64,000 bases of DNA from Stappia stellulata. GTDB lineage: Bacteria; Pseudomonadota; Alphaproteobacteria; Rhizobiales; Stappiaceae. Of this stretch, positions 52,353 through 61,511 are shown one piece after another. Both the position numbers and the translations under genes were made by a program. The notes under the pieces were generated by a model. The model ran no database searches. It worked only from the letters and a program-made list of their open reading frames with translations, and was not told where the DNA came from. The stretch is taken from positions 124,001-188,000 of the forward strand of contig NZ_JAIVMF010000002.1 of assembly GCF_020176715.1 (NCBI RefSeq). The letters run 5' to 3'. Every line of letters begins with the position of its first letter. Within the stretch, counting starts at the first letter, position 1.

Positions 52353-53348
52353 TCAAGCAGCACTGGGCGCGTAGACATGCATGTCCACTTCGCGCGTATC
52401 GGGATAGGGGGCGGCTTCCGCATAGGCGACGGCCGCATCGGCGTCCGTTTCGACCTCGCTCTTCACCTTGTCGAGGTCGTCGGAGGACGAGATGCCCTGG
52501 TCGACCAGCCACTTGCCGAAATTGACGATCGGGTCGCGCTCGGACTTCCACAGCGCCTCCTCGTCCTTGGAGCGGTAGTATTCGCGATTGATGTCGCCGA
52601 CGTGGTGGCCGTGGTAGCGGTAGGTGTCGAGCTGGATGAAGAAGGGGCCTTCGCCCTTGCGCGCCCGCGCCACCAGTTTCTGCGTCAGGTCGTTGACGGC
52701 AAGCACGTCCTGTCCGTCGACGACATGCGCCTCGATGCCGAAGGCCTCGGCGCGCGCGGTGAGCGAGCCGGCGGCGATCTCGTCGGTCTTTGTGTATTCG
52801 GAGTAGCCGTTGTTCTCGCAGGCGTAGATGACCGGCAGGCCCCACAGGGCGGCCATGTTCATCACCTCGTACCAGAGCCCCTGCGCGGTCGCGCCGTCAC
52901 CGAAGAAGCAGACCGCGACGTCGTCGGTGCCGAGCCGCTTGGCGCTGAGCGCAGCACCCGTGGCGATCCCCATGGAGCCGCCGACGATGGCGTTTGCGCC
53001 GAGGTTGCCGTTGCTCTGGTCGGCGATATGCATCGACCCGCCCTTGCCGCGGCAGTAGCCTTCCTCCTTGCCCAGAAGCTCGCAGAACATCTCCTTGAAG
53101 TTCGCGCCCTTGGCCACGCAGTGTCCGTGGCCGCGATGGGTTGAGGTGATCCTGTCGGTCGCCGTCAGGGCCTCGCAAATGCCCACCGCCACGGCCTCCT
53201 GGCCGGAATACATGTGGGTCAGGCCGGGCATCTTGGCGGAGAGATAGAGCTGGTTGGCCCTGTCCTCGAAGGCGCGAATGCGCACCATCTGCCGGTACAT
53301 GCGCAGATAATCCTCGGCATTCGTCTTCTTCTTTCGTGCGGCACTCAT
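52353..53348 (-). CDS. 2-oxoacid/acetoin dehydrogenase E1 alpha subunit (TPP-binding)
   Basis: The protein has 331 residues. The TPP motif is GDGATAQG...CENNGYSEYT, with HRGHGHCVAKG and the loop YRYHGHHVGD. It resembles E1 alpha of acetoin or pyruvate dehydrogenase. It is 11 bp before the beta gene. No E3 lipoamide dehydrogenase gene is in the window, so E3 must come from elsewhere. Confidence 0.92.
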   Translation of the reverse strand: MSAARKKKTNAEDYLRMYRQMVRIRAFEDRANQLYLSAKMPGLTHMYSGQEAVAVGICEALTATDRITSTHRGHGHCVAKGANFKEMFCELLGKEEGYCRGKGGSMHIADQSNGNLGANAIVGGSMGIATGAALSAKRLGTDDVAVCFFGDGATAQGLWYEVMNMAALWGLPVIYACENNGYSEYTKTDEIAAGSLTARAEAFGIEAHVVDGQDVLAVNDLTQKLVARARKGEGPFFIQLDTYRYHGHHVGDINREYYRSKDEEALWKSERDPIVNFGKWLVDQGISSSDDLDKVKSEVETDADAAVAYAEAAPYPDTREVDMHVYAPSAA

Positions 53349-53399
53349 GTCTGGCCTCCTCCCTGGCCGGCGCCGGCACGGGGCCGGCGCCTGTGGTCG

Positions 53400-54698
53400 T
53401 CAGTAGCGGTTGGCGATCGGAAGATCCTCGGCCGGGAACAGGCTGATCACCGTGCAGCCCTTGTCGGTGACGACGACCTCTTCCTCGATGCGGGCGGCCG
53501 AATAGCCGTCGGCCGCCGGGCAGTAGGTCTCCAGCGCGAAGACCATGCCGGTCTGAATTTCCATCGGATTGTCGAGCGAGACCGCACGGCTGATGATCGG
53601 ACGCTCGTGCAGGGCAAGGCCGAGGCCGTGGCCGAACTGCAGGCCGAAGGCCGAGAGCTCGTCCGGGAAGCCGAATTCCTCTGCCTTGGGAAAGGCCTTG
53701 GCGACCGTATCGGTGGAGACGCCCGGCTTGATCAGCGCAATGGCATTGTCGAGCCACTCGCGGCAGCGGACGTAGGCGTCATTCTGCGCCGGTGTCGCCC
53801 GGCCGATGTTGAACGTGCGGTAGTAGCAGGTGCGGTAGCCCTGATAGCTCTGCAGGATGTCGAAGAAGGCCTGGTCGCCAGGGCGGAACAGCCGGTCCGT
53901 GAAGTTGTGCGGGTGCGGATTGCAGCGCTCGCCGGCAATCGCGTTGATCGCCTCCACATCGTCGGAGCCCATTTCGTAGAGCATCTTGTTGGCCATGGCG
54001 ACGATGTCGTTCTCGCGGATGCCGGGCCTGAGTTCGTGCCAGATCATGTCGTAGACGCCGTCCACCATGCTGGCGGCCTGGTTGAGCAGCTGGATCTCGT
54101 CGATGTTTTTGATCTCGCGCGCGCCCAGCATCACCTGCTGGCCGTCGACGACGTTCAAGCCTGCCTCCTGAAGCGCAAAGAACATCGCGGTCTCGGCATA
54201 ATCGACGCCGACCGGCATGCCGGCCATGCCGGCCTTCTTGATCAGCGATGCGATCTCTTCCGCATAGCGCTTCATCAGTCCGAAGCTCGGCGGGATGGTG
54301 CCGCGCATGCCGACGACGCCGGCGCGGCAGCGCTCCGGGTCGAGCCAGTCGCAATATTCCTTGTGGTGGACGGCGGCCGATCCGAAGTCCCAGACGTAGG
54401 GCTCCTCGTCGCCGGTGAGCAGCGCGAAGCGGCACATCTTGTCACGCTCCCATTCGCCGATCTTGGTGCCGGTGATGTAGCGGATGTTGTTGACGTCGAA
54501 GGTCAGCAGCGAGCCGAGGCCGGACTTCTTTAGCGCGTCCTTGGTGCGCGACAGCCGGTAGCGGCGCAGCCGGTCGTGGTCGACGCGGCGCTCGAAGTCG
54601 ACGGCGGTGTGGCCAAGGGCCGGGATATGCTTGTCCCAGCGCCAGTTGGGGTCGATGTCGCCCGGCTGCAGGATGCGCGGGTTGAGGGCATTGGTCAT
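53400..54698 (-). CDS. M24-fold protein with an altered metal site
   Basis: The protein has 432 residues from Met at 54698 (GGGAGG upstream). The creatinase/prolidase fold has an N-terminal domain and a pita-bread domain. Metal ligands kept: the Asp of FFDIL, the His of FGHGLGL, the Glu of FALETY and the Glu of RIEEEVVVT. The second Asp, normally in a DITRTF-like stretch, is replaced (CYYRTF, aligned to Cys). So it may use one metal or act as a non-peptidase, like creatinase or the DMSP lyase DddP. It is cotranscribed with dehydrogenase-complex genes. Confidence 0.8.
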   Translation of the reverse strand: MTNALNPRILQPGDIDPNWRWDKHIPALGHTAVDFERRVDHDRLRRYRLSRTKDALKKSGLGSLLTFDVNNIRYITGTKIGEWERDKMCRFALLTGDEEPYVWDFGSAAVHHKEYCDWLDPERCRAGVVGMRGTIPPSFGLMKRYAEEIASLIKKAGMAGMPVGVDYAETAMFFALQEAGLNVVDGQQVMLGAREIKNIDEIQLLNQAASMVDGVYDMIWHELRPGIRENDIVAMANKMLYEMGSDDVEAINAIAGERCNPHPHNFTDRLFRPGDQAFFDILQSYQGYRTCYYRTFNIGRATPAQNDAYVRCREWLDNAIALIKPGVSTDTVAKAFPKAEEFGFPDELSAFGLQFGHGLGLALHERPIISRAVSLDNPMEIQTGMVFALETYCPAADGYSAARIEEEVVVTDKGCTVISLFPAEDLPIANRY

Positions 54699-54813
54699 GG
54701 TTTGAAGCCTCCCTTGGCGGCGCACGCGATGACGCGCGGGCCGGCCGGTCTGTCCTTGGAAAGAAAATCGAGCGGATGCGCGGGCGATACGGGGTGCCCG
54801 GTCGCGCCAGGCG

Positions 54814-55620
54814 TCACTGCATGATCATGCCGCCGTCGATCATGATGAGCTGGCCGGTCATGTAGTCGCTCTCGTCAGAGCACAGGAACGCGGCGGTTCC
54901 CTTGACGTCGTCGGGATAGGAATAGCGCTTCATCGTGATCATGGTCTTGGCGAGATGGTCCATCGACTGGCCCTCTTCCTCGAACATGCCGATCTCGACG
55001 AGGTCCTTGTCGAGCTGCTCCCACAGCTCGGTGCGCACCACGCCCGGCCCGTAGCCGTTCACGGTGATATTGTGCTCCGCCAGCGCCTTGGCGCCGCCGA
55101 TGATCAGCGCGAGCGTGCAGTATTTGGAGCAGGAATAGGGGATCACATCGAGAAAGGCGGTGCGCGAGACGATGCTGCCGACGTTGACGATCTTGTAGGG
55201 GCCGTGCTCCTTGCCCTGGGCGATCATCTGCTTTGCGGCTTCCTGCATGCCGAAGAGCTGGCCCTTGGCATTGATGTTCATGATCATGTCCCAGTTTTCC
55301 TCGTCGATATCGAGGAACATCTTGGGCTTGTTCACGCCGGCATTCAGAAGCGCCACGTTGATCGAGCCGAAGGCCTCGACCGTCTTCGCCACGGCGGCGG
55401 TGTTGTCCTCGCGTTTCGTCACGTCGAGTTTCACTGCCACGGCCTTGCCGTTGCCGGCGGCGTTGATGCGCTCCGCGACCTCGCGGACCCCGTCGACATT
55501 GATGTCACCGATGCAGACATTCGCACCCTGGGCTGCGAAATATTCCGCATTGGCCGCACCCATGCCCTGGGCCGCACCGGTGATCATGATGTTCTTTCCC
55601 TTGAGACGATTGGGGTCCAT
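54814..55620 (-). CDS. SDR oxidoreductase
   Basis: The protein has 268 residues with the NAD motif TGAAQGMG, an acidic residue after beta-2 (GDIN, NAD preference) and the catalytic Tyr/Lys in YSCSK. It resembles acetoin/butanediol and sugar-alcohol dehydrogenases. Stretches such as EENW, GMQEAAKQMIAQG and SDYMTGQ are shared with the SDR at 58690, so the two are paralogues on opposite sides of the regulator. Confidence 0.88.
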   Translation of the reverse strand: MDPNRLKGKNIMITGAAQGMGAANAEYFAAQGANVCIGDINVDGVREVAERINAAGNGKAVAVKLDVTKREDNTAAVAKTVEAFGSINVALLNAGVNKPKMFLDIDEENWDMIMNINAKGQLFGMQEAAKQMIAQGKEHGPYKIVNVGSIVSRTAFLDVIPYSCSKYCTLALIIGGAKALAEHNITVNGYGPGVVRTELWEQLDKDLVEIGMFEEEGQSMDHLAKTMITMKRYSYPDDVKGTAAFLCSDESDYMTGQLIMIDGGMIMQ

Positions 55621-55640
55621 TTTTCCCTCCCTTGAGTGGC

Positions 55641-57452
55641 TTATTGTCTCATCACCTGGGCGGCCCGTGCCTGGGCCCGCTCCAGCGCGTCGCGCGGGGG
55701 AATGACCCCTCGCAGCATGTCGTGCATCTCCTGTCCGCAGATGCTGATGATCTTCGAGATTTCCGGGATCGGCGGGCGCGGCCAGAACTGCAGCTCGTCG
55801 CGCCAGGACATGGCGTCCACGGCTTCGAAGATGGTCGAGAGCCGCCGGACCTCCGGGTCCGCGCCGACCGAATAGCGCGGTGCGGTGCGGCTGCCGTTGA
55901 CGACATAGAGTTTCTGCGCTTCCGGCGAGGTGAAGGCGATCAGGGCCTCTCCCGCCGCCGCCCGGCGCTCCTCGGGAAGGTTCGCGGGCACGGCAAGCAC
56001 ATAGCCGCCGACCGGTGCGACCGGAGATCCCTTCGGTCCGGGCGGGTGGGGCAGATAGCCGGTCTGCCCGCAGGCGGGCGAACTCGGATCCTGCTCAAAA
56101 TAGGGGGCGAGCAGCGTGTAGCCATAGGCCATGGCAACCCGGCCCGACGCATAGGGCCGGACGCGCTCGTACCAGGACATCGACAGGATGTCGGGCGGCG
56201 AGAAGTCCAGCAGCGCCTTGAGATATTCCGCGGCCTCGAGCGCCCGGGGCGTGTCGATGGTGGGTTCGAGATCGCTCCGGTCGAGATGGTCGGCGTCATA
56301 GCCGCCGGCGATCCGCTTCATGTTGATGATCGGCTGGCCGAAGTCGGCGCAGGTCATGATGAAGGTGTGGCCAAGCGCTGTGCCACGCGCGGCGTTCCAG
56401 GCGATGCCGTATCGCCCTTGCGTCGGGTCGTGCAGGGCGCGCGCCGCGTCCAGAACCGCGTCGGTCGTCGTCGGCGGTTCCAGGCCGGCCTCGGCGAAGA
56501 GGTCGCGGCGGTAGAAGAACAGCTCCGGCGTGGTCTGGCTCGGAACGCCGTAGGGGCGCCCGTTCCAGTGGGCGGCGCGCCAGCCGGCGGTGTGGAAGTC
56601 GCTCGGATCGAGGCGCTCGACGTCCAGCACCTCGTCGAGCGGAAGCAGGACGCCCTTTTTCACGAACTCGCCGATCCAGGGCAGGTCGACGGCGATCAGA
56701 TCGTAGCGGCTGGTTGCCCTTTCGGCGTTGCGCAGGGCTTCCTCGTGCAGCCGGTCGATGGAGAAGGCGCGCTGGTTGATCTTGCTGCCGACCAGTTGCT
56801 CGAACTGGCGCTTCAGGTTCTCCATGACCATGAAGGTCGGATCGCCGTGAACCAGGATCCGCAATCCGCCGGGAAGCGCCAGCGGTTCGGGCAGGACCTG
56901 CGGCGGCTGGATCGAATGGCCGGCCATGTAGGACCCGCCGAAATAATAGTCGGCCTCCGCGGTCGTTGCGGGGCCGCCGCCGAAGGTCTGTTGCGCGATG
57001 CGCTGGAGGCGGTCGGACAACTGGCTCCACTTCTGGATCAGCTCGGCGCTTGGATGGAGCGAGAAGCTGCGCCCGCTGCGGGTGCGCGGGCGCTGTTCGA
57101 TCAGGCCGCTCTTCTGCATCTCGCCGAGCTTGCGCATGGCGGTGGCATAGGGCACGCCGGAGGCGGCCACGAGCGCCGAGGCGGTGACGATCCGTCCCTC
57201 GAGATGGCTGCGCATCAGATGCATCGCCATGTTGAAATAGGGGTTTGGCGCGCTCGGCTCTATGCTGGTCTCCACCTCGCCCGCAAAGGCTTCGAGGAAC
57301 CCGATCACGTCCAGCATTTCGGCACGGTTGTCGCCCGGCTGCCCCGCCGCGAGGGCGTCAGCTGAATATCCGCTTTGGATGTTCGTGGCAGGCTGGGCGG
57401 TCACTTTGAGGTCCGTTGTCGCGTTGGAGCCAGTGCGTGAACGTCTGGTCAT
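55641..57452 (-). CDS. Winged-helix regulator fused to an ABC-type solute-binding protein domain
   Basis: The protein has 603 residues and no signal peptide, so it stays in the cytoplasm. Residues about 68-130 form a winged helix (TASALVAASGVPYATAMRKLGEMQKSGLIEQRP). Residues about 190-590 form a family-1 extracellular solute-binding protein fold (GLRILVHGDPTF, TTPELFFYRRDLFAEAGLEPP, GRVAMAYGYTLL, FTSPEAQKLYVV). The ligand would thus be sensed in the cytoplasm by a domain normally used for import. It is divergent from the ribose-type ABC operon, and two palindromes in the gap are likely its binding sites. Confidence 0.88.
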   Translation of the reverse strand: MTRRSRTGSNATTDLKVTAQPATNIQSGYSADALAAGQPGDNRAEMLDVIGFLEAFAGEVETSIEPSAPNPYFNMAMHLMRSHLEGRIVTASALVAASGVPYATAMRKLGEMQKSGLIEQRPRTRSGRSFSLHPSAELIQKWSQLSDRLQRIAQQTFGGGPATTAEADYYFGGSYMAGHSIQPPQVLPEPLALPGGLRILVHGDPTFMVMENLKRQFEQLVGSKINQRAFSIDRLHEEALRNAERATSRYDLIAVDLPWIGEFVKKGVLLPLDEVLDVERLDPSDFHTAGWRAAHWNGRPYGVPSQTTPELFFYRRDLFAEAGLEPPTTTDAVLDAARALHDPTQGRYGIAWNAARGTALGHTFIMTCADFGQPIINMKRIAGGYDADHLDRSDLEPTIDTPRALEAAEYLKALLDFSPPDILSMSWYERVRPYASGRVAMAYGYTLLAPYFEQDPSSPACGQTGYLPHPPGPKGSPVAPVGGYVLAVPANLPEERRAAAGEALIAFTSPEAQKLYVVNGSRTAPRYSVGADPEVRRLSTIFEAVDAMSWRDELQFWPRPPIPEISKIISICGQEMHDMLRGVIPPRDALERAQARAAQVMRQ

Positions 57453-57507
57453 CTTGAGGTTCCTTCAAAATGGTCATTTCGAGGGAGGGGGCGTTACCGC
57501 CAATCCA

Positions 57508-57540
57508 TCCATTTTGGACATAAAAACATCCATAATGGAC
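57508..57540. promoter_or_regulatory. Tandem palindromic operators in the divergent gap
   Basis: TCCATAATGGA (57529-57539) is a perfect inverted repeat about one base, and TCCATTTTGGA (57508-57518) is a one-mismatch copy. Their centres are 21 bp apart, two helical turns, so dimers would bind on one face. A further half-site, AAAATGG, lies near 57467-57473. Confidence 0.72.
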
Positions 57541-57670
57541 AAAAATTGTGCGGTATGAGAACGACGTCGGGAGAATGATCTTGGTATCTGATTGCACGGG
57601 ACGAAAATCCCTGGCCCTGGAGGACGAGGCGCAATCAGCACGACAGATTTTCCAAGGGAGGAAACACCTT

Positions 57671-58615
57671 ATGACGCTCAAGCTCGCAGCCGCGCTCGTC
57701 GCGACCACCGCTCTCATCGGCGCTTCCGGTGTCGCACAGGCCGAGACCTACAAGATCGGCATCACGCAGAACAACGTCGGGGTCGACAGCTATCAGACGA
57801 CCTACGAGAAGGCGTTCATCGCCGCCGCCGATGAAAACGAGAACGTCGAGGCGGTCGTGCTCGATGCCGGCGGCGACGTCGCCCGCCAGATCGCCCAGAT
57901 TCAGGACCTGATCCAGCAGAACGTCGACGCCATCATCATCTGGCCGACCAACGGCAAGGCCGTCGTCCCGGCGGTCCGCAAGGCGCATCAGGCCGGCATT
58001 CCGGTGATCGTCACCAACTCCAACATCGCCGAGGAAGGCCTTCAGTTCATCGCCTCCTTCTCCGGTCCCGACAACATCACGCAGGGCGCCCGGTCGGCCG
58101 AACTGATGTGCGAGGGGCTCGACGGCAAGGGCAAGATCGTCCAGATCTCCGGCCAGCCGGGCTATACGACCGCCATCGAGCGGGCCAAGGGTTTCGAGGA
58201 CCGTCTTCCGGAGGTCTGCCCGGATGTCGAACTGATGGAAACCCAGCCGGGCGACTGGAACCGCGAGAAGTCCCAGCGCGTGATGGAAAGCTTCCTCGTG
58301 AAGTACGACGAGATCGACGGCGTCTATGCCGGCGACGACAACATGGGCGTCGGCGCGCTGAATGCGGCCAAGGCGGCCGGACGGGCCGGCGACATCGCCT
58401 TCGTGGGCGCGACCAACTTCGCCGTCGGCTACGAGGCGATGGCCCGTGGCGAATATTACGGCTCGATCTACCAGTCCCCGGTCGATGATGCCGAAGCCGC
58501 GCTGAAGACCGCGCTCGACGTGCTCGCCGGCAAAGACGTTCCGGCCCTCAACTACTTCGACACGCCGAAGATCACCAAGGCGAACATGGACGAGTTCGAC
58601 AAGCCCGTCTTCTGA
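57671..58615 (+). CDS. Ribose-type ABC transporter substrate-binding protein
   Basis: The protein has 314 residues from ATG 57671 (GGGAGG upstream). The signal peptide cuts after AQA at about residue 24. The periplasmic-binding-protein fold type I matches RbsB: IQDLIQQNVDAIIIWP, GIPVIVTNSNI and VDGVYAGDDNMGVGAL-like segments. It binds a sugar, polyol or related solute. A hairpin after the gene probably keeps its level above that of the permeases. Confidence 0.93.
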   Translation: MTLKLAAALVATTALIGASGVAQAETYKIGITQNNVGVDSYQTTYEKAFIAAADENENVEAVVLDAGGDVARQIAQIQDLIQQNVDAIIIWPTNGKAVVPAVRKAHQAGIPVIVTNSNIAEEGLQFIASFSGPDNITQGARSAELMCEGLDGKGKIVQISGQPGYTTAIERAKGFEDRLPEVCPDVELMETQPGDWNREKSQRVMESFLVKYDEIDGVYAGDDNMGVGALNAAKAAGRAGDIAFVGATNFAVGYEAMARGEYYGSIYQSPVDDAEAALKTALDVLAGKDVPALNYFDTPKITKANMDEFDKPVF

Positions 58616-58628
58616 CCCTCCCACCTTT

Positions 58629-58659
58629 GGCGCGGGCCCCGTTCGGGTCCGCGCCTTTT
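58629..58659 (+). terminator. Hairpin with T-tract after the binding-protein gene
   Basis: An 11-bp stem with one G-T pair (58629-58639 with 58645-58655) and a 5-nt loop is followed by TTTTC. The next gene starts 30 bp later, so it likely works as a partial terminator. Confidence 0.75.
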
Positions 58660-58689
58660 CCTTTCGAGCGAACAAACGGGGGAGGCGTC

Positions 58690-59487
58690 ATGGGACGTGT
58701 CTCGGGGCGCGCCTGTCTGGTGACGGGCGCAGCGCAGGGCATCGGCCGGGCGATCGGCGAGGCGCTGCTGGACGAAGGGGCGGACGTCTGTTTCGCCGAC
58801 ATCAACGGCGAAAAGGCCGCGCATGTGGCGGGGGAAAACGCCGAACGGGCGGCTGCAGGCGGTGGCAAGGTTATGGCCGCCGTAGTCGACGTGTCGAAGC
58901 GCGACCAGGTGCGCGACATGATCGCGCGCGTCGCCGATGCGTTCGGCCGCGTCGATGTGAAGTTCAACAATGCCGGCGTCAACCGGCCGATGAACTTCCT
59001 GGATGTGACCGAGGAGAACTGGCGGTTCATCATGGATGTGAACGGTCTCGGCGTTCTCATCGGCATGCAGGAGGCCGCGCGGCAGATGATCGCCCAGGGC
59101 GGGGGCGGCAAGATCGTCAACACCGCCTCGATCGCCAGCCGCCAGGGGTTCGACAATGTGGCGCCCTACTGCGCGTCCAAATGGGCGGTGGTCTCGCTGA
59201 CCCAGTCGGGGGCCCGGGATCTTGCGCGACACGATATTACGGTGACGGGGTTTGCCCCCGGCGTGGTCGCGACCGAGATGTGGGAGGAGGTCGACCGCGA
59301 TCTCATGGCGATCGGCGCATCGGAGCGCCCCGGCCAGGCGATGGAGGAGTTTTCCTCCGAGATCCTCAAGGGGCGGGTCGCGACCCCGGCCGACATCACC
59401 GGAACGACGACATTTCTGGCGTCGCGCGACAGCGACTATATGACGGGCCAAATCGTCATGATTGACGGCGGCATGACATTGGTCTGA
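58690..59487 (+). CDS. SDR oxidoreductase of the ABC operon
   Basis: The protein has 265 residues from ATG 58690 (GGGGGAGG upstream). The NAD motif is TGAAQGIG, FADIN gives NAD preference, and NNAGVN and the catalytic YCASK follow. It likely oxidises the imported sugar alcohol or sugar. It is similar along its length to the SDR at 54814. Confidence 0.9.
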   Translation: MGRVSGRACLVTGAAQGIGRAIGEALLDEGADVCFADINGEKAAHVAGENAERAAAGGGKVMAAVVDVSKRDQVRDMIARVADAFGRVDVKFNNAGVNRPMNFLDVTEENWRFIMDVNGLGVLIGMQEAARQMIAQGGGGKIVNTASIASRQGFDNVAPYCASKWAVVSLTQSGARDLARHDITVTGFAPGVVATEMWEEVDRDLMAIGASERPGQAMEEFSSEILKGRVATPADITGTTTFLASRDSDYMTGQIVMIDGGMTLV

Positions 59488-59536
59488 CGCCGAAACCGCC
59501 GCAAAGACCGGCGGGACCTATGGGGAGGAAAACCGG

Positions 59537-60511
59537 ATGGCGGACCCACGCCTGAAATCCATCGGCGATCTGCTCGCCCGGCAGGGCATCCTGATCGCCT
59601 TTGCCATATTCCTTGTCGGCTTCGCGGTGTTCAGCGATCGTTTCCTGACACCTGAGAATCTCGAGACCGTCATCCGTCAGGCGGCCATCATCGGCGTCAT
59701 GGCCATCGGCGTCACGGTGGTGGTGATCGGGGGAAACCTCGACCTGTCGGTCGGATCGATGCTGTCGTTCTCGACCGTTCTGGTCGTCGACCTGCACGAC
59801 AAGATCGGCCCGGAACTGGCCATTGTCGTGATGCTGGCCGCGACGCTCGTGCTCGGGGCGATCAACGGGTTTCTCGTCGGGGTGGCGCGGCTCAACTCGC
59901 TGATCGTCACGCTCGGCATGCTGTCGGCGATCCAGGGGCTCACCCTGATCTACACCGGCGGCAAGAACGTCGACATTCTCGATCAGGAAACGACGTGGTT
60001 CGCCATTTTCGGGCGCGGCCACATCCTCGGCATCGCAACCCCCATCCTGATGTTCCTGGGCCTTGCGCTCTTCATGCATGTGGTGATGGCCTATACGCCC
60101 TTCGGGCGCCGGGTCTATGCCGTCGGCGGCAATCCCACGGCCGCCGTCTTCTCCGGTATCCGCCGCTCCCGACTGGTGTTTTCCACCTATCTGATTTCCG
60201 CCTTCACCACCGGACTTGCCGCGCTGATCCTGGGCAGCCGGGTGATGGGCAGCCAGAACAACGTCGGCCAGGGCTATGAGCTGCTGGTGCTCGCCGGCGT
60301 GATTCTCGGCGGCACCTCGCTTCTCGGCGGGTCGGGCAACATCCTGAAGACCGTGATCGGCGTGCTCATTCTCGGTTTCATCCAGAATGGACTTCTGCTC
60401 ATGGGCTTTCCCTACTACGCCCAGTGGCTCGTGACCTGGGTGGTCATCATTCTTGCGGTCTGGCTCGACATCGCGGCGAAACGCGGCCGGCTGCTGTCGC
60501 CGATCGCCTGA
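59537..60511 (+). CDS. Ribose-type ABC transporter permease 1
   Basis: The protein has 324 residues and about 8-10 membrane helices. The RbsC-family strings GGNLDLSVGSMLS, GAINGFLVG, AVGGNPTAAVFSGI and GVILGGTSLLGGSG are present. It pairs with the second permease to form a heterodimeric channel. Confidence 0.94.
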   Translation: MADPRLKSIGDLLARQGILIAFAIFLVGFAVFSDRFLTPENLETVIRQAAIIGVMAIGVTVVVIGGNLDLSVGSMLSFSTVLVVDLHDKIGPELAIVVMLAATLVLGAINGFLVGVARLNSLIVTLGMLSAIQGLTLIYTGGKNVDILDQETTWFAIFGRGHILGIATPILMFLGLALFMHVVMAYTPFGRRVYAVGGNPTAAVFSGIRRSRLVFSTYLISAFTTGLAALILGSRVMGSQNNVGQGYELLVLAGVILGGTSLLGGSGNILKTVIGVLILGFIQNGLLLMGFPYYAQWLVTWVVIILAVWLDIAAKRGRLLSPIA

Positions 60512-60521
60512 GGAGGAACCC

Positions 60522-61511
60522 ATGGCCGATACCTCGAAAAACGCTTTCGCGACATGGCTGATGCGCAATCCGATCTGGGGGTTCATCGTCATCATCTTCG
60601 TGTTCTTCAGTGTCTCGAACGAGTACTTCTTCGACCTGCAGAACTTCCGGAACATCCTCGTCCAGACGTCGACCATCGGGCTGATCGCGCTGGGCATGAC
60701 GCTCGTCATGATCAACGGCAACATCGACCTGAGCGTCGGGGCCGTCGTCGCGCTGGCCGCGAGCCTCGCCGTCGACCTGCAAAGCTGGGGTGTTTTCGCG
60801 ACCTGGGGCAACTGGGCGATCCTTCCCGCCGTGGCGACGGCCCTGGCGGCCGGCATCGCGCTCGGCGCGCTCAACGGCTTCATCGTCTGGAAGACGGGCG
60901 TCGATGCCTTCATCGTCACGCTGGGGGCGATGATCGGCGTGCGCGGGCTGGTCTTCATCTACACCCGCGAGGAATCCTTCTTCGCCTCGAATTTCGCCTA
61001 TTCCGACTTCGGCTCAAGCTCGGTCGGCCCGTTGCCGACGCTCGCCGTGCTCTTTTTGGTCTTTACCGTGGTGACCCACCTGCTGCTGTCGCGCACGGTG
61101 CACGGGCGCAACACTTATGCGGTCGGCGGCAACCGGGAAGCGGCGGTCAATGCCGGCATTCGCGTCGGGCCGCACATGATGATCAACTTCATGATCGTCG
61201 GCTTCTTCGCCGCCCTTGCCGGGGTCACGCTGTCGTCGCAGATGGGCGCGGCGACGCCCAATCTCGGGCGCGACTACGAGCTTTGGGTGATCACCGCGAC
61301 CGTGCTCGGCGGCACCAAACTCACCGGCGGCGCCGGCAATATCATCGGCACCTTCGGCGGCGTGCTTGCCATCGGCATCCTGCGCAACGGCATGAACCTG
61401 ATGCAGGTGCCGGCCTTCTACGTTCTCGTCATTCTCGGCGTGATCCTGATCGCGGTGCTGTTCCTCGACAAGCAGCTCAACCGTCGCGGCAAACAGGAGT
61501 TGAAGATATGA
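60522..61511 (+). CDS. Ribose-type ABC transporter permease 2
   Basis: The protein has 329 residues from ATG 60522 (AGGAGGAA upstream). The RbsC-family strings INGNIDLSVGAVVA, LNGFIVWKTGVDAFIVTLG, AVGGNREAAVNAGI and VLGGTKLTGGAGN are present. It overlaps the ATPase start by ATGA. Confidence 0.94.
   Translation: MADTSKNAFATWLMRNPIWGFIVIIFVFFSVSNEYFFDLQNFRNILVQTSTIGLIALGMTLVMINGNIDLSVGAVVALAASLAVDLQSWGVFATWGNWAILPAVATALAAGIALGALNGFIVWKTGVDAFIVTLGAMIGVRGLVFIYTREESFFASNFAYSDFGSSSVGPLPTLAVLFLVFTVVTHLLLSRTVHGRNTYAVGGNREAAVNAGIRVGPHMMINFMIVGFFAALAGVTLSSQMGAATPNLGRDYELWVITATVLGGTKLTGGAGNIIGTFGGVLAIGILRNGMNLMQVPAFYVLVILGVILIAVLFLDKQLNRRGKQELKI

Noticed and set aside
60554-61507. N-terminal extension of the ABC ATPase frame upstream of 61508
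   Set aside because: The extension runs through the second permease gene in another frame; the ATGA start at 61508 fits the family N-terminus.
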